In this document: positions 58,990-64,000 of the stretch, piece by piece
Numbering within the stretch: the stretch's first letter is position 1
Layout of the letters: each line of letters begins with the position of its first letter
Source: Parahaliea mediterranea
GTDB lineage: Bacteria > Pseudomonadota > Gammaproteobacteria > Pseudomonadales > Halieaceae
Direction: 5' to 3'
Assembly (NCBI RefSeq): GCF_017255185.1
Contig: NZ_JAFKCZ010000004.1
Span: 310,001 to 374,000 of the forward strand
Length of the DNA: 64,000 nucleotides
Position numbers and translations under genes: made by a program
Notes under the pieces: generated by a model
The model's input: only the letters and a program-made list of their open reading frames with translations
What the model was told of the DNA's origin: nothing
Databases searched by the model: none

Positions 58990-59856
58990 TTACCGGGGCA
59001 GGGTCGCCAGCTGTTCGCACATTTGCCGTGCGCCCTGCAACAGGCGCGTGGTAGGGCGCTGTAACAAGTCCGGGTGGATGAAAAAAAGCGCCTGGTCTCG
59101 CACCGCCCGCAGGTGGGGGTAGGCCCGCCACTCGTCGAGCCACTCGGGACGGGCGGCGCCCATGCCGCTGGCGAGGATGACCTGGGGGTCGCGCGCCAGT
59201 ACCGCCTCCACGTTGATTTTCGGCGCCAGGTAGTCGGCGTCGTCGAAGATGTTGCGGCCGCCGCAGAGTGCGATGACATCGCTGACGTAGTGTTCGCCAT
59301 TGAGTGTCTGCAGGGGCTTGTTCCACACCTCGTAGAACACGCTTACCGGCTTCTCGCGGCCGTATTCCCGTCGCAGGCGCGCCAGTTCGTCCTCGAACTC
59401 GCTCGCTCGCCGTTCCGCGACCTCGCCGGTGCCGGCGAGCAGGCCGATGGCGCGCAGGGTGCGGGGGATTTCCTCCAGCCGGCGCGGTTCGCTGACGTAG
59501 ACCGGGATACCCAGGCGCTCCAGGGTCGGCAGGCCGTCCAGACCGTTACCCGAGCCCCACATCAGCACCAGGTCGGGTTGTTGCGCGATGATACTCTCCA
59601 GGCTCCAGGCCTGGTAGCTGCCGACTCGCGGAATGGCGCGGGCCGCCTCGGGGTAGTCGCTGTGGCTTACCGCGCCCACCAGTTTGTTACCGGCGCCAGC
59701 GGCAAAGGCGTTCTCCACGGTGTGTGGGGCGAGGGCGACGATGCGTTGGGCGGGTTGTTCCAGCGTCACCCGGCGGCCGGCGAAGTCGGTGACCTCCAGG
59801 GCGGCGAACGTGGGCAGGCTGCTCCAAAGCAGCAGCCAGAGACAATGGCGGATCAT
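58990..59856 (-). CDS. btuF: Cobalamin-binding periplasmic protein BtuF
   Basis: A 288-residue ABC-type substrate-binding protein of the FecB/BtuF group with a Sec signal peptide (CLWLLLWSSLPTFAAL). It has VTLEQPAQRIVALAPHTVENAFAAGAGNKLVGAVSHSDYP and QPDLVLMWGSGN blocks, typical of vitamin B12 binding proteins. Its start overlaps the cobT stop by 4 bases. Last of the six-gene cobalamin operon, it would deliver B12 or corrinoids to the BtuCD complex encoded upstream. Confidence 0.9.
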   Translation of the reverse strand: MIRHCLWLLLWSSLPTFAALEVTDFAGRRVTLEQPAQRIVALAPHTVENAFAAGAGNKLVGAVSHSDYPEAARAIPRVGSYQAWSLESIIAQQPDLVLMWGSGNGLDGLPTLERLGIPVYVSEPRRLEEIPRTLRAIGLLAGTGEVAERRASEFEDELARLRREYGREKPVSVFYEVWNKPLQTLNGEHYVSDVIALCGGRNIFDDADYLAPKINVEAVLARDPQVILASGMGAARPEWLDEWRAYPHLRAVRDQALFFIHPDLLQRPTTRLLQGARQMCEQLATLPR

Positions 59857-60899
59857 GTGTGTGTTTCGCCCTCCTGGACGTGGGCCTGATGGAAGGTGGC
59901 CATTTGCGCGTGCAGGCGCAGCGCGGACTGCAGTATCGGCACCGCCACCGCCGCGCCGCTGCCCTCGCCCAGGCGCATGCCCAGGTCAAGTAGGGGGTCC
60001 AGTCCGAGGGCGTCCAGGGCGCGGCCGTGGGCGCCCTCGCTGGAGCGGTGGGCGGCCATCAGCCAGGGGCGCAGGCCGGGGTTGATGGCCGCCGCCAGCA
60101 GCGCCGCCGCGGTGGCGATAAAGCCGTCCACCAGGACCGGGATGCGGCGTTGGCCGCAGCGCAGGTAGGCGCCACAGAGAGCGGCGATCTCCAGTCCGCC
60201 AAGGCACTGCAGGATGCCCAGTGGGGCATCCAGCGCGCCGGCGTGCAGGTTCAGGGCTGTGTCGATCAGCTCGCGCTTGCGCCGCAGAGTGGCATCGTCA
60301 ATGCCGGTGCCTCGGCCAGCCACTGCGGCGCCGTCCAGGCCGAGGTGGGCGGCGCAGATCGCCGCGGCGGCGGTGGTATTGCCGATGCCCATTTCGCCGG
60401 CGATGAATAGCTGGCAGTCCAGCATGTCCACCTGGGCCTTGCCGGTCTCCAGGCAACGCTCGGTCAGTGCCGCGGACAGAGCCGGTTCTTCGGAAAAATC
60501 GGCGGAGCCCGGTGCGAGTTGCAGGTTGTGCAGTTTGGGGGCGTTCGCGACCGGCTCGAAGGTACCCATGTTGACCACCGCGAAATCCGCGCGTAGCGGC
60601 TGGCTGAGTACGCTGATGGCGGCGCCGCCACCGACGAAATTGTCGACCATCTGGGCGGTGACCTCGGGGGGGAAGGCCGACACGCCGCGCCGGCTGATGC
60701 CGTGGTCGGCGGCAAACACCCGCACCGCCACCCGCGACAGCTCGGGAATGGCCCGCGACTGCCAGCCGGCGAAATCCACCGCCACCTTCTCCAGCCGGCC
60801 GAGGGAGCCGGGAGGCTTGGTGAGTTCATCCTGGCGCTTGCGCGCCAGGTCGCGGTGTCGCTGGCTGGGGGCGGGGCATTCCCCGTAGTACCACGTCAT
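59853..60899 (-). CDS. cobT: Nicotinate-nucleotide:dimethylbenzimidazole phosphoribosyltransferase
   Basis: A 348-residue enzyme that makes alpha-ribazole phosphate for the lower ligand of cobalamin. The family motifs KPPGSLGRLEKVA, FAADHGISRRGVSAFPPEVT, GEMGIGNTT and the C-terminal catalytic region SEGAHGRALDALGLDPLLDLGMRLGEGSGAA are all clear. The ATG at 60899 overlaps the cobU stop; the frame extends to 60962 without support. Part of the coupled cobalamin operon. Confidence 0.96.
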   Translation of the reverse strand: MTWYYGECPAPSQRHRDLARKRQDELTKPPGSLGRLEKVAVDFAGWQSRAIPELSRVAVRVFAADHGISRRGVSAFPPEVTAQMVDNFVGGGAAISVLSQPLRADFAVVNMGTFEPVANAPKLHNLQLAPGSADFSEEPALSAALTERCLETGKAQVDMLDCQLFIAGEMGIGNTTAAAAICAAHLGLDGAAVAGRGTGIDDATLRRKRELIDTALNLHAGALDAPLGILQCLGGLEIAALCGAYLRCGQRRIPVLVDGFIATAAALLAAAINPGLRPWLMAAHRSSEGAHGRALDALGLDPLLDLGMRLGEGSGAAVAVPILQSALRLHAQMATFHQAHVQEGETHT

Positions 60900-61408
60900 G
60901 CTGTGTTCATCTCTTTCAAGGTCAGCGGCAAGCCGGCAGTGACCAGGGTGACCCGGTGACACCGCGTGGCCAGGTCCTGGTGCAGTCGGCCACTCTCATC
61001 GACAAAGCGGCGGTTAAGTTCACCCATCGGCACTACGCCCTGGCCCACTTCGTTGCTCACCAGCACCACGTCCGCCGCCAGTTGCGGCAGGGTGTCCAGC
61101 AAGGTCGCGCGCAGTTCCTCCCATCGGCCCGCGGCGAGGCAGTTGCTGAGCCACAGCGTCAGGCAGTCGACCAGCAGGCAGTGGCCGGGGGCGTCGAGTT
61201 CCGCCATGGCGCCTGACAATAGCAGCGGCTCCTCGCGCAGCTGCCACGCGGCGCCGCGTTGTTCCCGGTGGTGGGCGATGCGCGTTTGCATCTCTCCGTC
61301 GCGGGCCTCGGCGGTGGCGATGTAGAACAGGGTTTTGCCGCTGTCGCGGGCGCACTGCTCGGCAAAGCGGCTTTTACCGCTGCGCGCGCCACCCAACACC
61401 AGGTGCAT
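60896..61408 (-). CDS. cobU: Adenosylcobinamide kinase/guanylyltransferase
   Basis: A 170-residue bifunctional enzyme that phosphorylates and then guanylylates adenosylcobinamide. The P-loop GGARSGKSRFAE, the histidine of RIAHHREQRG (GMP carrier) and the VLVSNEVGQGVVPMGELNRRFVDESGRLHQ block fit CobU/CobP. The start at 61408 overlaps the upstream ATPase stop by 4 bases; a GTG at 61411 is also in frame. It overlaps cobT downstream. Confidence 0.95.
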   Translation of the reverse strand: MHLVLGGARSGKSRFAEQCARDSGKTLFYIATAEARDGEMQTRIAHHREQRGAAWQLREEPLLLSGAMAELDAPGHCLLVDCLTLWLSNCLAAGRWEELRATLLDTLPQLAADVVLVSNEVGQGVVPMGELNRRFVDESGRLHQDLATRCHRVTLVTAGLPLTLKEMNTA

Positions 61409-62187
61409 CACGGGTGCACCACCAGCGGTGCGCCGCTCAAGGGGTGGGTGGCGATGTGTACCTGCACGCGGAAAACCTCCTCAAACATGCGCCCGGTGAA
61501 GACCTCCGCCGGCGCGCCCTGGCAAACCTGCCGCCCGTTGCGTAGCACCAGCACTCGCTGGGCCATGGCGGCGGCCAGATTGAAATCGTGGGCGACCATG
61601 ACGACCGCGCAGCCGGTGGCCGCGAGTTGTCGCAGCGAGGCCATGACCAGGTCCTGGTGTTCCAGGTCGAGGCCGGTGGTGGGTTCGTCCAGCAGCAGTA
61701 CCCGGGTGTCGCTGTCCGCGGCGCGCCACAACTGGGCCAGTACCCGTGCCAGCTGAACTCGCTGGCGCTCGCCGCCGGAGAGGTGGGTATACAGACGGTG
61801 GCGCAGGCGTTCGGTGTCGGTGGCCCGCATCACCTCCGCCAGCACCACGCGGTCCTCGGCGGCGCCGGAGGCGTGGGGGCTGCGGCCGAGGAGGATGACT
61901 TCCTCCACGCGGAAGGGAAAGGCCAGGGTCGATTGCTGGGGCAGCATGGCCAGTGCACGGGCGCGGGCCAGGCGGGGCCACTGCGCCAGCGGTTGTCCCC
62001 CCAGGCGTATTTCGCCCTCGGCGGTGTCGATGCCGCCGGCCAGGGCGTGCAGCAGGGTGGACTTGCCGGCGCCATTGGGGCCGAGCACCGACAGGATTTC
62101 CCCCGGCGCCAGGCTGAAGTCGATGCCGGCCAGCAGCGGCGGTCCATAGGGAGCGGCGCTCGCGCCGCGCACGTCCAGCGCCGCCAT
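61408..62187 (-). CDS. btuD: Cobalamin/heme-type ABC transporter ATPase BtuD
   Basis: A 259-residue ATP-binding subunit. Walker A GPNGAGKST, Q-loop LPQQSTLAF, signature LSGGERQRVQLA, Walker B RVLLLDEPTTGLD and the H-loop VAHDF are all present. The frame stays open far upstream through the permease gene, but the ATG at 62187 overlaps the permease stop by 4 bases, which sets the start. It energises import of cobalamin with the permease next to it. Heme transport (HmuV-like) is a less likely reading given the cobalamin neighbours. Confidence 0.93.
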   Translation of the reverse strand: MAALDVRGASAAPYGPPLLAGIDFSLAPGEILSVLGPNGAGKSTLLHALAGGIDTAEGEIRLGGQPLAQWPRLARARALAMLPQQSTLAFPFRVEEVILLGRSPHASGAAEDRVVLAEVMRATDTERLRHRLYTHLSGGERQRVQLARVLAQLWRAADSDTRVLLLDEPTTGLDLEHQDLVMASLRQLAATGCAVVMVAHDFNLAAAMAQRVLVLRNGRQVCQGAPAEVFTGRMFEEVFRVQVHIATHPLSGAPLVVHP

Positions 62188-63221
62188 CACCGCATCCCGT
62201 ATTGCGCGCGCTGGCGCAGCAGTGAAATGAAAAACGGCACGCCGATGATCGCGGTGACAATGCCCACGGGCAATTCGGTGGGCGCCATGACCACCCGCGC
62301 CAGGGTGTCCGCCACCACCAGCAGGATGGCGCCGGCCAGCGCCGAGGCGGGAATCAGGCTGCGGTGGTCCGGGCCGATGAGCAGGCGCATGATATGTGGC
62401 ACCACCAGGCCGACGAAGGCGATGGTGCCCGCCAGGGCCACCGAGGCGCCGACACCGACCGCCACGAGTACCACCAGCGCGATCTTGGTGCGCTCCACGT
62501 CGATACCCAGGTAGCGCGCCTCGGACTCTCCCAGCAACAGGGCGTTCAGCGGCGTCGCGAACAGCGGCAGGCTGCCCGCCACCACCAGGCACACGGCGGC
62601 GGCGAAGGCCAGTCGGGTCGGGTCGGCGCCGTCCAGGCCGCCCATGCGCCACAGGCTGATGCGCCGCAGCACCTCGCTGTCGGCGTGGAATTCCAGCAGA
62701 TTGCCCACGGCGCCGGCCAGCGCGGAAATGGCGATGCCCGCCAGCAGCATGGTGGCCACCGAGGTGCCGGCGGTGGAGGAGGCCAGCCGGTATACCAGCA
62801 GCACCGCCAGCAGGCCCCCCGCAAAGGCGCCCAGTGAAATCACGGTGATGCCGCTCAGGCCCTGCAGGCCGGCCCCCGCGGCGACGATGGCAATGCTGGC
62901 GCCCAGGGAGGCGCCGGCGGTGACGCCGATCAGCGAGGGGTCCGCCAGGGGGTTGCGGAACAGGCCCTGCATGGCGGCCCCGGAGCTGGCGAGAATGGCG
63001 CCGATCAGCGCCGCCAGCAGCACCCGGGGCAGGCGGATCTGCGCCACGATGACCCCCGCCTGGCTGAATTCCCCGCGCCACCACGCGAGCACGCCGCCCA
63101 GGGCCTCCCCCGGTGACAGGGTCACCGCGCCGCTGCCGATGGCCACCACCAGGATCACCGGCAGCAGCAGGCTCAGGCCCCAGAGGACCCGGCGGGTAGC
63201 CACGGGGGCGTGGGCGATCAT
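62187..63221 (-). CDS. btuC: FecCD-family permease, BtuC-like
   Basis: A 344-residue polytopic inner-membrane permease with about ten hydrophobic segments. The family blocks RLPRVLLAALIGAILASSGAAMQGLFRNPLADPSLIGVTAGASLGA and FVGLVVPHIMRLLIGPDHRSLIP (coupling helix) are clear. The ATG at 63221 overlaps the cobQ stop by 4 bases; the longer frame to 63479 runs inside cobQ. With btuD and btuF it makes a complete cobalamin importer. Confidence 0.93.
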   Translation of the reverse strand: MIAHAPVATRRVLWGLSLLLPVILVVAIGSGAVTLSPGEALGGVLAWWRGEFSQAGVIVAQIRLPRVLLAALIGAILASSGAAMQGLFRNPLADPSLIGVTAGASLGASIAIVAAGAGLQGLSGITVISLGAFAGGLLAVLLVYRLASSTAGTSVATMLLAGIAISALAGAVGNLLEFHADSEVLRRISLWRMGGLDGADPTRLAFAAAVCLVVAGSLPLFATPLNALLLGESEARYLGIDVERTKIALVVLVAVGVGASVALAGTIAFVGLVVPHIMRLLIGPDHRSLIPASALAGAILLVVADTLARVVMAPTELPVGIVTAIIGVPFFISLLRQRAQYGMR

Positions 63222-64000
63222 TGCGCGCCGCACCATTGCGGGAACAGGGCGGGCAGGTCGAGGTGTTGCTCCAGGCAGTCCGCCAGGCGGTCGATTTCCC
63301 CCTCGCGCAGGGCGTCGCGATCCACCGCCTCGGCATTTTCGAGCCCCGCCCATTCGAGCAGCGCCACGCAGGCGGTCTCGCCGTCGAACAGGCCGTGCAG
63401 GTAGGTTCCTGCCACCTGGCCGTCGGCGCTGCGGGCGCCGTCGTCGCGGCCGTCTTCCAGGTGGGCGAAGCGCGTGCATTCCCCGGCGCCCGCGCGGCGG
63501 GTGGAGACACCGCAGTGGATTTCATAACCATTGACCGGGCTGCCGCAGGGCAGCGCGCCGCGGGTTTGATGCAGGGCCTTGTGGCGGGCTAGGGTGGTGT
63601 CGATGTCCAGCAGGCCCAGGCCGTCACTGCCACCGGCCGGGCCTTCCACGCCGTCCGGGTCGTCGATGCGATGGCCCAGCATCTGGTAGCCGCCACAGAT
63701 ACCCAGCACCCGGCCGCCGTAGCGCAGGTGGCGTTGCAGGTAGCCCTCCCAGCCCTGGGCGCGCAGCCAGTCGAGGTCGGCGCGCACGCTTTTGCTGCCC
63801 GGGAGGATCACCAGGTCGGCGGGGGGCGGCGCCTGCCCGGTGGGTACGTAGGTGAGGTCGACCTGCCGGTGGTGGCGCAGGGCGTCGAAGTCGGTGTGGT
63901 TGGAGATGCGCGGGAAGACCGGCACCACCACCCGCAGGGCGTTGGCGGCCTTGTCCCCCTGGTCCGGGGCGATGGCGTCCTCGGCGTCGAGTTGTAGATG
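63218..64000 (-). CDS. cobQ: Cobyric acid synthase CobQ, C-terminal part (cut by window edge)
   Basis: About 260 residues are visible; the 5' end lies beyond the window. The class-I glutamine amidotransferase domain is present: GRVLGICGGYQMLG with the nucleophile cysteine, LPGSKSVRADLDWL upstream, and the histidine in VAGTYLHGLFD. CobQ amidates four side chains of the corrin ring. The frame is open to the last base of the window. Its stop overlaps btuC. The operon promoter and any B12 riboswitch would be outside this window. Confidence 0.95.
   Translation of the reverse strand, partial: HLQLDAEDAIAPDQGDKAANALRVVVPVFPRISNHTDFDALRHHRQVDLTYVPTGQAPPPADLVILPGSKSVRADLDWLRAQGWEGYLQRHLRYGGRVLGICGGYQMLGHRIDDPDGVEGPAGGSDGLGLLDIDTTLARHKALHQTRGALPCGSPVNGYEIHCGVSTRRAGAGECTRFAHLEDGRDDGARSADGQVAGTYLHGLFDGETACVALLEWAGLENAEAVDRDALREGEIDRLADCLEQHLDLPALFPQWCGAQ

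Overview
The window looks like chromosome from an aerobic, heterotrophic gammaproteobacterium. An OM60/NOR5 (Halieaceae)-like marine lineage is my best guess. The grounds are four TonB-dependent receptors in 64 kb, a Pseudomonas-type 532-residue isocitrate lyase, a DcaP-like porin, an SstT symporter and a cobalamin salvage operon. The family assignment is inference. I saw no rRNA, tRNA, CRISPR array, insertion sequence or phage gene.

Region A (1-22.4 kb) is a catabolic island with visibly lower GC than the right half. It starts with a decayed hydroxycinnamoyl-CoA hydratase-lyase relative and a four-histidine carotenoid/lignostilbene-type oxygenase divergent from a TetR gene. A plus-strand operon follows: TonB receptor, LigF-like glutathione S-transferase, MFS carrier, fumarylacetoacetase-family hydrolase and cyclase-family hydrolase. 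A minus-strand operon encodes an acyl-CoA ligase, a class III CoA-transferase and a FadH-like reductase. Divergent from it are a PimC/PimD-like acyl-CoA dehydrogenase pair and an IclR regulator. A TetR, a LysR with two tandem helix-turn-helix domains and a vanillin-dehydrogenase-like aldehyde dehydrogenase close the island. Together they suggest uptake and CoA-dependent side-chain oxidation of lignin- or phenylpropanoid-derived aromatics. The substrate is inferred, and no ring-cleaving dioxygenase lies in the window. Operator-like motifs tie regulators to targets: a 34-bp-spaced TetR site pair, an AAAC-N4-GTTT motif shared by the receptor promoter and a distant tetR, and an 18-bp palindrome between the two CoA operons.

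Region B (22.4-30.8 kb) holds an unrecognised secreted protein, a TonB receptor joined to a PhoD-type phosphatase, a broken AraC-family remnant and aceA. Region C (30.9-41.7 kb) holds a DUF4440-like protein, a cupin, an M24 peptidase divergent from an HxlR regulator, a Crp/Fnr protein divergent from a class II aldolase, a third TonB receptor, a two-gene molybdenum hydroxylase and SstT.

Region D (41.7-52.1 kb) holds an EAL-CBS-GGDEF protein, an ArsR-SRPBCC pair with two clear operators, a GFA protein, and a second catabolic cassette: TetR, a frameshifted TonB receptor, a cupin, an alpha/beta hydrolase and a CoA ligase paralogous to the one in region A. Region E (52.1-64 kb) holds a gluzincin-like protein, a YIP1 protein, a small secreted protein, a porin-amidase-glutaminase operon and a tightly coupled cobalamin operon (cobQ, btuC, btuD, cobU, cobT, btuF, all joined by 4-base overlaps) that runs off the right edge.
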